Source: Lophium mytilinum (Eukaryota; Ascomycota; Dothideomycetes; Mytilinidiales; Mytilinidiaceae). From it: a DNA stretch of 64,000 nt. The notes below the pieces were generated by a model that ran no database searches, was not told where the DNA came from, and saw nothing but the letters and a program-made list of their open reading frames with translations. This document shows, piece after piece, positions 36,302-48,400 of this stretch; position 1 is the first letter of the stretch, and every line of letters begins with the position of its first letter. The position numbers and the translations under genes were made by a program. Location: NCBI GenBank assembly GCA_010093605.1, contig MU004182.1:2031195-2095194 (forward strand), given 5' to 3'.

Positions 36302-37279
36302 ATGTCATCCAGCGCAGGAGGCCGTGGCCGTGGCGGAAAATTCAGCAAGCCAAAGCGTGGTGGTGAGCGCACCCTATAGTCTACCGAGGAGACTTCTGGT
36401 GGACAGACGCTATAGTAAACGGTAGCTAACACATGGTGTCATTGTAGGAGGGAAGCACTTCTCGAGGGATCTGCAGCCGCTGAATGCTGATGGAGAGGTC
36501 ATAGGCATGTGGGGTGTAAGTCTACTTTCACGTTCAGTCCCTTCACGAGGTCGAGGAATGGGTCTCCAAGCCTCTAAGCAATCCCTACTCTCCCACGAAT
36601 CACTTCACGCGCTCAAAGAACACCGCTGACCCTCTTCCCCTTGTAGGACGCCAAACCCAAAACCCTCGACGAAGAATCCGAAGACGACGATGAGGACGAG
36701 GAATCTTCCGAAGAAGAGTCCTCGGACGACGAATCCAACCCCAAGGAAGCCCTAAACCGCGATCAACGCAAAGCCGCCACCAAAGCCCGCAAGGCCGCCG
36801 CCATCGCGAAGCAGAATGCCAAGTCCGCCGCCCCAGGTGACATGCCCTCCTCCTCCGAAGAGGAAGACGAGGAAGAAGACGGTGATATGCCCGCCAATCC
36901 CAACCACAGCGCCAAAGCGCGGACGCAGGCCGCCACCCTAGCCACCCCCGCGGACGCCGAGGCTGTCAGCAAGGACAAGGCGAAGACGCCAATTGGGCAG
37001 TTGAGCCGGCGCGAGAGGGAGGCGCTGCAGGCGCAGCAGGCGAAGGAGAGATACCAGAAGCTGCATGCGGAGGGGAAGACGGATGAGGCGAGGGCGGATT
37101 TGGAGAGGCTGTCGCTTGTGAGAGAGAGAAGGGCGGCCGAGGCAGCGCGGAAGAAGGCCGAGGCCGAAGAGAAGGCGGAGCAGGACAAGAGTAAAGCCGA
37201 GCAGTTGGATAGGGAGAAGAGAATGAGGGAGGCAGCGTTGGGCAAGAAGGGAGGCAAGGGTGGGAAGAAGAAGCCATGA
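36302..37279 (+). CDS. PP28/PDAP1-like acidic phosphoprotein, 253 aa
   Basis: Three exons (introns 36363-36447 and 36516-36646); sum 254 codons. It begins [20 protein letters not shown], a basic Gly-rich head, continues with [18 protein letters not shown], then two acidic Ser/Glu/Asp clusters ([20 protein letters not shown] and [13 protein letters not shown]) typical of casein kinase II sites. The PP28 domain (PAPP-type, as in mammalian PDAP1, a 28-kDa heat- and acid-stable phosphoprotein) is [20 protein letters not shown] and [21 protein letters not shown] Lys/Ala-rich coiled tail ends in GGKGGKKKP. Members are small, highly charged, probably RNA- or ribosome-associated; the molecular role is not settled. 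Confidence 0.88.
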
Positions 37280-37951
37280 ACACCTACACCTTGAAGGGCG
37301 GTCTTTGAGAGACGGTGTATGCATGACGATGGGTGGATTTCCTTTGTTGATTTTGATAGCCATGGGGGAGGGTATCGAAGAGGAAAGAAGACCTCCTTTT
37401 CTTGCATAGGGTAGCCAGGCAATATGTCGAAGCAGAGAGATTAGCAATGGATAGACGTCCTCCGCTGCAGACTTGGGCAGAGGCATCTCTCGCTCTGACT
37501 TAGAAGCATTCGTTCAATCTGCTAACCTACAGCTTCGTCTCTCCATAATATTCCAAAGCTTGCCCGTTACACCACCCTTCGCAGCTCTAGGCAACGCTGT
37601 GTGTCACGTCTCAGCCCTTTACGCAAAGACAACTCCTGCAGCACGACACAGAACTTAATCATGAATCATCTCCCGAGTACGAGCTGAAAGTACGCCCTAT
37701 GTATTCCCTAGATTTCCATTTACGTATATGAAAGTGTGCCTTACGACCAATCCAAATTCGCTGCTCTCTGATTGGCTCGCGGCGCCGCCCTTTCGTCTCG
37801 CTTCCTGCCCTTCGAACGACCAACCATCATCAACCTCAGCTCCTCGATTCCCAGCCCGATTCGTATATATCACCATCCGCAACCCTTCAGCAATGCGTTC
37901 ATCCACCTCGTCCCCGCGCAATTGCAAAGCCAGCCACCCTCTTAAACAACC
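37280..37951. other. Intergenic region
   Basis: PP28 3' flank and the promoter of the HNH gene. Nothing else recognised. Confidence 0.4.
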
Positions 37952-38818
37952 ATGGCCTCCATGATCCCCGCCGACGAGCAGACAAACTACGAGATCTTTC
38001 GCGACTGTGTCTCGGAGCCTGTCCTACGCATCCTCGCAGCGCCGCCCAAGAAGGAACCCAAAAAGCGTAGAAGGGAGAAAAAGAGCAAGAAGCCCTCAAA
38101 AACCACCGACGTGAAGCAGGACTCGGAACCAGAGCCAGAGCCGCCCTCCCCACCGAACGACGCCGAAGACCTGAGCGAATTCATAGAGGTACTTCAGAAT
38201 ACTCTCCAACTATATAAACCCATCTAACAACCCCCCCAGTACCTCTCCACCGACATCTTCACCTCCCTCCCCCCCTCCCTCCGCACCCTAACCCACGCCC
38301 TCTCCACCGCATCCCCATCCCTACAATCCACCTACGCCCTCCCCCTCCCCCCTTCCACCCTCTCCTCCATAATCGCCGCTGTCCCCGTCTCCACCACCGA
38401 CTCCCTTACCTCCTACGCCCTCCTCACCTCCCCCCACCACAACCCCGCCGTCGACCTACCCCCCTTCCTCGGCCCCATTCTAGCCGCTTATATCACGACC
38501 GCCACCACCCCGCCCCCGCCGCCCTCCACCACGCGCACCGACGCCTGCGAGCTGTGCGAGCGCGACTGGATCCCGACGACGTACCACCACCTGATCCCGA
38601 AGAGCACGCACGCGCGGGTGTTAAAAAGGGGGTGGCATAGGGCGGAGGAGTTGGGGCGGGTGGCGTGGTTGTGTCGGGCGTGCCACTCGTTTGTGCATCG
38701 GTGCGCGGGGAATGAGGAGTTGGCGAGGGAGTGGTATACGGTGGAGCTGTTGAGGGGGAGGGAGGATGTGGGGAATTGGGTTAAGTGGGTGGGCAGGGTA
38801 CGGTGGAAGAAGTCGTAG
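37952..38818 (+). CDS. HNH-nuclease-like domain protein, 271 aa
   Basis: Two exons with a 51-nt intron (38189-38239); sum 272 codons. The N-terminus has a Lys/Arg-rich patch (KKEPKKRRREKKSKKPSK), a likely nuclear localisation signal, then an acidic Pro-Glu stretch. The middle is low-complexity (Ser, Thr, Pro, Leu). The C-terminal about 85 residues form a compact HNH/ββα-metal-type unit: CELCERDW, then TTYHHLIPKSTHAR, then WLCRACHSFVHRCAGNEELA. Paired CxxC motifs would bind a structural zinc, and the HH plus later H are the expected catalytic and metal residues. I cannot assign it to a named nuclease; a nuclear role in DNA processing is inferred only. Confidence 0.75.
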
Positions 38819-39960
38819 ACGGGAAATATATATCTGGAGAAGGGGTGGGTGGGTGGGAAGTGGTGGCTACGAGTTCGACGCCCGCGATGTTTGGAACTGC
38901 TGGAGTGGTTCGTGGTTGTTGGTGGGTTGTGGGGGCGCGATGGAGATATGGGTTTGAAGCTGGTAGGCAGTCGTGGGGCGTGTTCGGGATGGTTTCTTGA
39001 TGACCTCTCGCGTGTCGCGATGCGGAGAGAATCAGAGTCGTGATTATATCTTTTCCATGAGCGCTGCTGTTTCCGCATGAGGTTTCTCTGGAAGGTACCG
39101 ATCCGTAGCTACGCTCTTCGTCGCCACCCGCAGCCACGAAGTAAGGAGTAAGTTGTAAAAACGTCGCTCCATGTCACTTCGACAGACCCATCCCGTGTCG
39201 TGATGCAAAGTATTTGGGAACCGTGGCGTTGAAGTCGCGTTTCTCTCTCTATAGCTCGTTTTTATCTGTAGCCAACTTCAAATATCATAATTCATCACTC
39301 TCTTTCCCTTAGATCTCTCCAAAGCCGTAATCCTATTGTCGTGCTTGCTATTGTTGCCGCCGCTATTGTGTCCGTCTCACTAGCACCGTTTCCAAACTTA
39401 CATATGAACTTCCGCATCACCATCCTCTTCCGTTGCTTCACAAAAGTCAGCACCCCTTCCATCTTTCTCCTCTTCATGAAGCTGTAAAGTCTTTGTTAGC
39501 ATTTTCTCAGGTATTCCTTTTCTCTCCGCAAACAACCCGGTCACCACAAACACCACATCACAGCAAACCTAGCCCATGGATGATCAAACTCAAATGTTTT
39601 TTAAGGTATTCCTAAGTCGGAGTCTACCTATTCGCCTCGAACTATCTCATCGAGGACTTCCGCCGGAAGAGAAGTCACCACGAACCCCATATCCACCAGA
39701 GCTTTTCCCCGAGCTATTCTCAAAAAACCTTGCCACAAGCCAACTCAACCCACCAAGCCTGTTTGACATCCGAGTCGCAATTCAGATGTGAGGAAGCCGA
39801 GATCGCAAGAAGAGTCAGGGGATACATCGCTCGCAGTGACAAAAGGAAAGAGAGAGTGCCACTCTGAATAATCATTAAGCCGCCCTTCCACCGGTCAAGA
39901 GAACTATGGAAGAAGAGAGAGGGTGTCGTCTCGGTTGTAGTGCTCTCGGTTGCAGTCCAT
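38819..39960. other. Intergenic region, 1.1 kb
   Basis: Between convergent HNH and Argonaute genes, so mostly 3' flanks. Several short frames on both strands have no motif. Confidence 0.4.
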
Positions 39961-42888
39961 CTAGATGAACCACATGACGTTCTGCAGACCGCCAGAGATG
40001 TTGAGAGGGACGAGCGGGTTGACTTCAGTGGTCGGCTTGCCAGTGCCAGAGCTGCCAGAGGTCTCGGTCTTGCCGTCCTCGCCCTTCTTGTCACCCTTCT
40101 TGCCAGAAGAGACGGGAGTGGTGTTCTCGTGGGCGCGAGCACGGTCAGCTGCCAGATGGGCGTAGTACACAGCTGGGAAGAGAGAGACTGGGGTGGTGGA
40201 ACGAGCATACTGGAAGGACTGCTCGAAGATGAACTGCTGGAGCTCCTCGCCGCCGAAGTCGCCTTCGTTCAGGATGACCTGGTAGTGGATCGGGCGAGCG
40301 GTTCCTTTGATAGCAGCATGGGCACAGAGATAGAAGTCCCATTCGAAGGGATGGGTGCAGCCGTTCTCGACAAGGGTGCCAGGCATGGCATTGCCAGTGC
40401 GCTGGTCTCCAGTACCGGCCTTGGGAAAGAAGCGGATGTGATGGCGCTTGCCCGCAATGACCACAGTAAACTTGCAGTTGGATCCGGGAGCGATTTCATT
40501 CATAACCGCCTTCATGTCCTTGACCTCTTGCTCCAGGACATATTGATACTGGCCCTCAGACACACCATCACGAACGTACAAGATGCGCTTGGGAGCGGAG
40601 CCCTTGCCGCAGTTCATGATCCAGGTCTTGGCCTGGTTCTTGAAGTGGGTGTCGATGTTCTGGGTTGTGATCATCTCAAGGCGGCGACCGTTGGTGTTGC
40701 ACTCGGCAGTGTAGCGAGCGAAGTGCAGATCTTGAGAAACGGTAATGGCGGCGAAGGATGCTGCCTCAGCAGAACCGGATCCTGGAGCTGGGTGGGAGAC
40801 GTCGGCGCCCACGCACATCATCGAGGTTGTCGCAAACTTGGGGTTCACTCGGGCAAGGGCAGTACCAGTAGCCCTGGAGGTGGAACCGCCCAGCTTGGCG
40901 TTGATTTTCATGCAGACATTCGATGCATACTGGGAGTCCAACTTGACGCACTGAGCGGACTGCAGGACCTGGGAGACAACGCCAAAGCGGCAGTCGCACG
41001 ACTTCTTGATGCGGCGGTACACATCAATGTTCTTGTCGTTGACGATGAAGACCAGGAGCTGCGGCCGAGAAGTGAACTTATTGCCAGTGGCCTGCCAGAC
41101 AGAGTTAATCATCTCGCCACCCTGAGCAAGGTTGCCCGGGCCAATCCATGGGTCCTCGCCGCCAGGTCCAAATCTGCCACCATGGCCCTTGTATGTGGTA
41201 ACAAGGAGCTGGGCAAACTTCTTGGCCGCATCAGGTGGAAGAGAACGCGGACCGCCGATGACGCAGATACCCCAAGATCGAAGAGGCTGGGTGTTGGGAG
41301 TAAGGAATTTCATCTTGTCAATGCGCCAGCGTCCTTTGGCTGGGCCAGCGCCAGCCTTGATTGAACCTCCAGTCATTGTGACATCCGGGCATGGCAATAG
41401 ACGGGCCTTGACCTCAACAGGCACTGGGTTGATCTTGATGTTGTAGTGGGCGAGGTAGGGGTCCTTTTGCCAGTCAAGAAGCTTGACTCCGGCCTCGACA
41501 GCAGCCCAGCGCTCCTTGGGGTAGGTGACGGCAAACTTGATCATGTTAGAGGTCTGTCCCTCGTCCAGCTTAGAGTTGTAGCGCTGGTTCGCCTCAATGC
41601 GAAGAACGTCGACGGGCAGGTAAGTGTCCTTGCCCTTGGTCATCTTAACGAGAGGAATACCACGGGTGCAGGTGATATTGTAGGTCCGCTTGAAGTAGTC
41701 GAAGATGGTGATCCATTCTCCCTTCTCGTCTCCCGCTCCCTTCAGCTCGAACTTCTTCTCTGTGCAGTCCTGGGCAATGAACTTGTCAATGCACCATTGA
41801 CCGCGCTCGGGACGATGGGTGTCGACGACGTGAAGCTTGGAGAAGCGCTTCAGATCGCGCTTGAAGAGCGAGCCGTCGAAACCGCCAGGATTGGTGGCCT
41901 TGGCTTGGGCAAACTTCCCCTGGAGCTGGGCGGGTGATGAGCAGCCAAATGCATCCAGCAGGGCCTTGCCGAGATCTTGGGCAATCCAGAAAGTTCCATT
42001 GGCAACGTCGACGTTCACAGACAGGCCACGAACAGAGTTGGCGAAGAGAGACGGTCGGATGGAGGAGAACACTCCTTTGAAGGCCTCAATGCCTTTTCCG
42101 AGGGCGAAGCGCTTCTCGCCACGCTGGAAGAAGTTCTTCTTGATTTGGGTGTAGCGATGGGAGGGGTACTCGCGCATGGCATGATCGAAGAAGTTGATCG
42201 TGTCGATGCAGGCCTCAGACCAGGGAGCCTGACCCTCGAAGAAGGCTTGAAGGCCGGAGAAGTCTACGTTCTTGGTGAAGCGAACGTAGATCTTGTGGCG
42301 ATTCTCCTTGCCCTTCTTGACGTTGGCTCGGCCCTCTTCCTGGTCGAGGTCGACCTGGATACGATGTTCCGGGCGGGGGAGCTTGAAGGATGACCTGGCT
42401 GCGGTTAGCTATGACCTAGGATGAGACAGAAGGACACTTACCAAGCAAGCTTGTTGCCATCGTGAAGCCACATGTTGTCGGCGCCGAGTTCTTGCTTCAC
42501 GGCATTGGACTCCCAGATCTTCTTGACGAGACCACGCTTGGGAGGGTCGGTCTGGGTGGCGCCCTTGGCTGGATTCTGGCTGACGATGGTGATCTACCGA
42601 CATTCGTTAGCTTATTAACATCAAAATGGGAGATAGGAGATGGATTGGACTTACATCATATTGATATGCGGTCTTGGTGGGCATGCCCAAGAGATTGTAG
42701 GTGTTCAGCGTAACGGCAATCTCTCGGCCCAAGGTGTTGGCCTTCTTGGGACGAGGCGGGCAAGTCGATTGAAGCTCCACCTTACGTTCTCCGGTTAGCG
42801 CATCAATCTTGACAAATGCCAGGTAGTCCTGACAGCATCGAACATTGTTGGGCTCTGGCCCAGACGGGGTGACAGTAGGGTTTGACAT
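39961..42888 (-). CDS. Argonaute protein, QDE-2 type, 939 aa (longer N-terminus possible)
   Basis: Slicer core of RNA interference (quelling-type silencing). Three exons with introns at 42594-42654 and 42395-42441; sum 940 codons. It shows the N domain with GREIAVTLNTYNLLGM and YQYDITIV, a PAZ region in the middle, and an MID-PIWI region with catalytic residues in place: D660 in VGADVSHP, D738 in YVRDGVSEGQ and H875 in YYAHLAADRARAHE. The conserved C-terminal MWFI is present. A Lys/Gly/Ser-rich loop (KKGDKKGEDGKTE) sits near the end. The ATG at 42888 follows a TATA box about 130 bp upstream. An open frame continues in phase upstream and can be joined to an exon at 43271-43549, which would give about 1,069 aa. 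No Dicer or polymerase gene lies in the window. Confidence 0.93.
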
Positions 42889-43014
42889 GTTGAATGGGAT
42901 GGGATTGAGGGAGGAAGGCGAAAGGTGCCGGAGGGGATAGGAAACCGATGGGGGAGATGAAAAATGAGAGAAAGAAGGATGGGAAAGTTGAGCTCTGAAC
43001 TGTACTACAACGGC

Positions 43015-43022
43015 CTTATATA
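43015..43022 (-). promoter_or_regulatory. Putative TATA box, proximal Argonaute promoter
   Basis: TATATAAG on the minus strand, about 130 bp upstream of the Argonaute ATG at 42888. Confidence 0.5.
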
Positions 43023-43053
43023 TGCCAGGGGGAGTTGGTGCACGGGCAAGTAC

Positions 43054-43110
43054 CGCAGATGGTACCGCCAGCGACCGCGCCAGGTACCGTCTGCGACCGC
43101 GAGCGACCGC
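43054..43110. promoter_or_regulatory. 42-bp near-palindrome and three GCGACCGC repeats upstream of Argonaute
   Basis: 43054-43095 is an imperfect inverted repeat whose outer arms read CGCAGA[T/C]GGTACC. GCGACCGC occurs at 43071-43078, 43093-43100 and 43103-43110. The cluster sits 30-95 bp upstream of the proximal TATA box, where promoter operators usually lie. The function is inferred. Confidence 0.5.
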
Positions 43111-43270
43111 AGACTGTACTGAGGGCTTGACATGATTGGCTGGGTAGAGACAGGAGGCAGAGTATGACAGTTGAAGTGGGCAGGGGTGATGGCAATCATA
43201 TGCAGATGCGCGACAACAAACCTGAAGGAGATGGCGAGCATCATGAGACAAACAGAGAATATGAACTTAC

Positions 43271-43549
43271 TCCGCGAGCGATGGCCCATCCCATCATACC
43301 CAGAGCATCCGACAGGTTGCGCAGGTTCGAATATTCGATTGGCAGAGGCCGACGGCCAGAGACGCCGCCCTGCGTGTCGCGGTTGCCATCGACGCGTGGA
43401 ATTGATTGCGGTGAGGCACGCTGGAGGGTGGTTGGGGACGAACGCTGAGGAGGGCCCTCACGACCGGCATTGCGAGACGACTTCTGATGATCGGAGGAGC
43501 TGCTGCTGCTCTGCTCCGCCTGAGCGCGCTTTTTGGCTGGACCGGCCAT
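43271..43549 (-). CDS. Possible alternative 5' coding exon of the Argonaute gene
   Basis: 93 codons open from ATG 43549 to a consensus donor (GGA|GTAAGT) at 43270. The peptide starts MAGPAKKRAQAEQSSSSSS, is basic and Ser-rich, and ends LRNLSDALGMMGWAIARG. Splicing to an acceptor at 43000-43001 (intron about 271 nt, phase 0) would read straight into the Argonaute frame. The exon's own upstream region has a TATA box at 44113-44120 and a CT-rich leader with probable 5' UTR introns. Alternatively it is a separate short or non-functional transcript. I do not see a self-standing domain. Confidence 0.45.
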
Positions 43550-44112
43550 TGTTGCTTCTGGTCTGGTACGAGTTAGTGATGAGAGACCAGCGTAGAGAGC
43601 ACGGCAAGCGGCAGGCGACGAGCTTCGATGGCTTGTGGAGATGATGTCCAGTAGGAGGGTGTAGTGGAGACGGAGGCTGGTGAGAGAGTGAAACGGCGAA
43701 GTAGAAGTTTCTGCAGCCGGAAGAGCGGAGAAACCAAGGCCGGCGGACGTGCAAGTGAAGCGAACGGAGGGAGGGAACGTACAACTTTTGTCTTGACTCG
43801 AGCTAGGAAGCTAGCGAGGTGTTGGGTAGAGGTCTGGAGAAGGTGATGTCAGTTCGCGTGCTTGATGATGAGGAATAGCTGCAAAAGCGTCGGTTGACTC
43901 AGCAACGAGCGCGTCGTTAGGTGCTGGAGATCACCACCGGAAACTTACAGTGCTGGTGAGCTTCAAGAGCTGTTTGCAGTAAGGATTGTGTTGTGTAGAG
44001 GGTAGTGACCTGCACGAGCTGGCGAAGTAAGAGAGGAAGAGTTGGAGTAGGGAAGGAAGGAAGAGTTGTTGTTGGTTGAAGGTGGAAGAGACGGAAGGGG
44101 TGGTGGAGGTAG

Positions 44113-44120
44113 TTTATATA
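44113..44120 (-). promoter_or_regulatory. Putative TATA box, distal promoter
   Basis: TATATAAA on the minus strand, followed downstream by a long pyrimidine-rich leader with splice-site-like GTAAGT near 43950. It would drive a transcript through the exon at 43271-43549. Confidence 0.45.
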
Positions 44121-45433
44121 CGGCTACTGCAGTCGAATTGCTCCCTATCCCCCGCGAAAGAGGCTGTTGCCTAATACAGGTGAGGATGCAGGTGGAAGTG
44201 AGCACGATAGTGAGGATAGCCTTGAGAGATCGGATTTGGAAGATCAGGATTGGGAAACGGGAAGCTGCAGCTGGCCCCATAGAGACTGGAAATCGACGAG
44301 GGGAGAACCTTGAGAGTGTAGAGATGGGAATATGAAACGACTACAGCTTCTTGGATCATGGCAAAGGACTCATCACGAGTACCTTCTTCTTACTACAGCT
44401 TGGCTATGAGGTTCTACAGCAATTCTACCCTATACCGCGTCAACGCTCCCACCTACTGTTCTTGAGGCAAACTAAACGCCCTCTGCTAAATCTACGCGTT
44501 GAATCACATCTTGCAGTTCATGTATGACTACTCTCTGTAATGCGGCGATGGCAATCGCTTCCCGCGTGTGACAGCATGATGGATGATGTTGGAACGTCGG
44601 GATGAAAAGTGGAGATAGGGGCACGAGACACCCACCCTAGCCCGCAAACGGCTAGTGATACTACAGAACATCTTCTAAAAGAAAGGACGCTGTCATAGTA
44701 GTGATGCTTAGATGATGCAGATAAAACGACCCAGTCGAGTTCACAGTATATCATAATAATCGCAACAGCAATGCATTACACAAGGAAGGGTATATTCAAC
44801 AAGAACTTTTGATGTATTCGAGGCGCCTCGCCTCAAGTATCGGTAGCAGTATGACCACCGCGCAAATGCAATCCATAAGATGCCCATCAGGGCCTAGTGT
44901 AGTCCAGTCCATCCTTCGGCGCTCGAAGGAGCAATAGGAAGACCATGAAGCAAAGATACCCAAATACCAGCAATCTCCCCGCTGGATCCATCTCTCATCG
45001 CTTCAGAAGTGGTAAAAACAAAACCAACAAGGCCGATCAATCAACCAGCCTCCAATATCAGTAGGAAGCCCACCGCCAAATGCAATCCACGTCCCAGCCG
45101 CCGACGCCCAGCCGCCGGACGCCCGGCTCAACCGCCTCTCATCGCTCCAAGGAGTGCACCGACAGAAAGAACATCGCTTTCTTACGTCAAGTCGAAAGCC
45201 ATTAATAGCCACCAGTGGGCCAAGAACCAGACGCCGAGTGTATGCAAGATCGGTGGTCTAGGAGAGACCAAGCCACCAAAAGAGTCCAGAAAGAAAAGGC
45301 GCTAGTCCTTCATGATAGCCGCCCGGTGTAGTGTGTAGTCCATGGGGAGAAGATTGAAATGTGAACACCCACTTGAACCTATTTGTACAGTAGATGCTTC
45401 CATTTACCGGTCTTGGTGTCACTCTGTGGTGAC
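44121..45433. other. Intergenic region, 1.3 kb
   Basis: Distal upstream region of the Argonaute locus and the 3' flank of the RNA14 gene. No gene recognised. Confidence 0.4.
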
Positions 45434-48400
45434 TCATCGCTGGTATGGAAAGCCTTGGGGCCAATTAGTCGTCCATGAGGGCAAGAAGCTGTTGATTGGA
45501 TACGTACCGGGAACGGAGTAGGGAGGAAGTCCTGGGGCTCCGGGAAATTGCACTTGCGGAGGCGGGGGATACTGTTGGTTGTAGACAGGAGAAGGAGCCA
45601 CGACGGGTGGCGGGCCAGTACGGTCCATGTCGGTACGGCGAATGAGATCAACCAGTCTCTCTGGGATGAACCGAGTCTCTCTGTACGTGTGAGCCCCAGG
45701 AATGATGCTCAAGAGGAACGTGAGTTCTCGCGGAAGAGATGGCTGGGGGGCTTGAGGGATGTTGTATTGAGACTGCCCGCCCTGCTGAGCTTGGTTCCGC
45801 CTCGCTGCATCAAGTCGACGTCCCGCTGCGCCCTTCAACGGCGACTCGCCCCGCTGCAACTTCCTCGGCTGAGCTTCTCCATCCTCCTCGTCAAACATGA
45901 ACGGTCGCTTAGGGGAGTTTGAGATAGCGGCAACGGCAGGAGGAGGTCGGGGTGAATTCATGTTTGGGCCGTTTTGGAATCGAGAGGGATCCGAATGAGC
46001 CTGGCTGACATGGTTCATAGAGGGCGTCGCCTCTTCGATTGTCGGAACAGCCATTAGATTCGGTGGCAGGGGCATCTGCATCTGCATCGGCGCAGGCATG
46101 GGAGGCGCGGCCGGCTGCTGCATAGGCATGGCCATGGGCATAGGCGGCATTCCTTTGGGCTTCGACTGCGTGGCTGGAGAAATGATCGGGCGCACGACCG
46201 TGGGGTCGAACGTCGGCGACGAGTATCGGTGCGAAAAACGAGCCAGCTGTGGGTCTTCAGGGAAGAGATCGCCCATCCGCTTTTCGAGCTTGGTGATCTG
46301 GCTCAGCTCTCCATACTGAGACTCATACTCGTGGAAGAAAGAAAAGATAGGCTTGGCCCGTGGGACCGTTTCCGGCTTCTGTGTCAACTTGCTGACAGTT
46401 GTCTCAAAGACTGCGCGAGCATCTGAAATAAAGTTAGTGCTAAGCGCGATAAGACCAATAGAGGTGTAACTTACTGGTGATGTCGTTGATGGCGATTAAA
46501 TGCTTCAGATACTCCAAAGCAAAGTTCTCGTCGTTCGGGAAAAGCTTCATGCCCCGCTCGAAGATCTTCGTAGCCGCGGGATCTTTGTAGCAATGGTACT
46601 CGATGAGAGCGCTGGTCACGTATACATCGCTGAGCACACGTCCCTTCTTACGAGCCTCCGCGAAGATCTGTCGGAATCCTCCAACATTGCCGTTGGGTTT
46701 GCCTTTACCTTGAATCCGTCGCATCGCCCTCATCAATCCAATCCAAGCGTAAGAAATGATCTTGCTGAGAAGAGTGGTCTGCGCGTTGTTTCCAGCTTCG
46801 ATGGCACGAATCTGCATCTGAAGTGCAGCCTCTCTAGCATTGGGCTTCAGCACGCCTTCCTCCTCATCATCTTCATCGTCGTCCGAATCATCTTGTGGTG
46901 CATTCTGCGCATGCATCTCTTTGACTCGTGTAATGGTTCGTTCTTCGCGCTCTTTGGTCTTCTTGACAAGATCATACAACGCGTCGAGAAGCTTGTTATA
47001 CGGTTCTCGCACGGCATCACCTCGGCGCTTGACACCTTCTTCGCCTTCTTCCGGTTCGTGCGTAAGTTCGATGCGGTCCGCCCGCTTGAAAGCCAACAAG
47101 GAGCTCTCGGGATTAGCATTGGTGCCATCAAGCAGGAATGCGTCTCCTTCATTCACCAGATCGTTCTGATAACAGAACTCCGCTGCGTCATACCACATCT
47201 CAGGCCAGAAGCGCAGTGCCATAAGAGCTTGCTTGTATACGTACAGAACGCGCTTGTGGTATGCAGGGGGGTCGTCGTCTCTCAACACTAAAGGATCCTC
47301 CTTCTCCCAGCTGATCCAGTTCTTCCAGATGTCGACTTGGTGTAGATACTCTACATCTCCGTCGAATCCGGGTGCTGGTGGTAAGTGAGGGCGGGTTGTG
47401 CGGATGAGATCTTTGGTGATATTCTCAAGTTTGATATTTGAACTACGAGCTGTCATGTACGCAGCGGACTTTTCCTGCAGGAATTTTCGACCCTACAATG
47501 AATTAGTCTTGATATTAGCTTAGGGGAAGAGCGCTCTTACTGCTGCTTTGTTCAAGCCCATCTCGAACTGATCGTACTGCTTCCAGATGTTCTGAACCTG
47601 CAGAGTAGGGATGCAAACAGCTCGCTGGTAAGCTTTCCGCATCCGATCCATCTTTTGCAGATCCTGCCAGTCGCCGCTGGTGTGGCTGCCAGGGGCAGAC
47701 TTGATGAACGAGAGATATTCTTGCCACAAATTTCCAGAGTCCTTGTCAATTCCAACGTTACCCAGCACGAAATCGAATGCTTGCTGAACGATTGCGCGAG
47801 CTTTGCCTTCTGGGTCTGAACTAAGATCATTGCGACGACGCACGTAGTCTAGATATGTCGACCAAAGCTGGAGATGATGATTGGACTGTATAGACTTCAT
47901 GAAGATTTGTTCGACGCGGTAGAAATCGTCGTTCTGCAACTCCATATTGCAGTAGTTGACCCATTCTTCGGCCTATAACGGGCATCAGTGAGTCTTCGAA
48001 CTTGAGAGCAAAGAAAGAAGCAAGCTTACCGCTGTAGGAAAGACTTTGAAAAAGCGGTCGTAGACTGCGCGGACATCGTCGAACTTGTTGCGCTTGCGAT
48101 ATTCACTGATTAGACTTAACCACGCGTCCATATCACCACGCGGATCTTCCTTGATACGATCTTCAAGAATACCGATGCGGTCAAGAGGAAGACGAGCCTG
48201 TGGCTGAGAGGACGCAGCTGCCTGAGGAGCTGGAGTAGCTTCTGGAACAGGAGTGGAAGCAACTAGAGGGGACTTGAGATTTTCATGAGCGGAAACAGCC
48301 GCAACAGGAACGACAGAAGCAAGCGAGGGAGCAGGGTCAGAGAGGCCAGTGGAGAGAACACCTGAGCCATCTTGATCTTGTGAGGCACTATGTATGTGTA

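Noticed and set aside
39576-39791. 71-codon plus-strand frame beyond the HNH gene
   Set aside because: No motif, and it lies in the 3' flank of the convergent Argonaute gene.
39940-41364. Plus-strand frame of about 474 codons across the Argonaute gene
   Set aside because: Antisense shadow of a GC-rich coding exon. The Argonaute frame on the other strand has all the conserved motifs.
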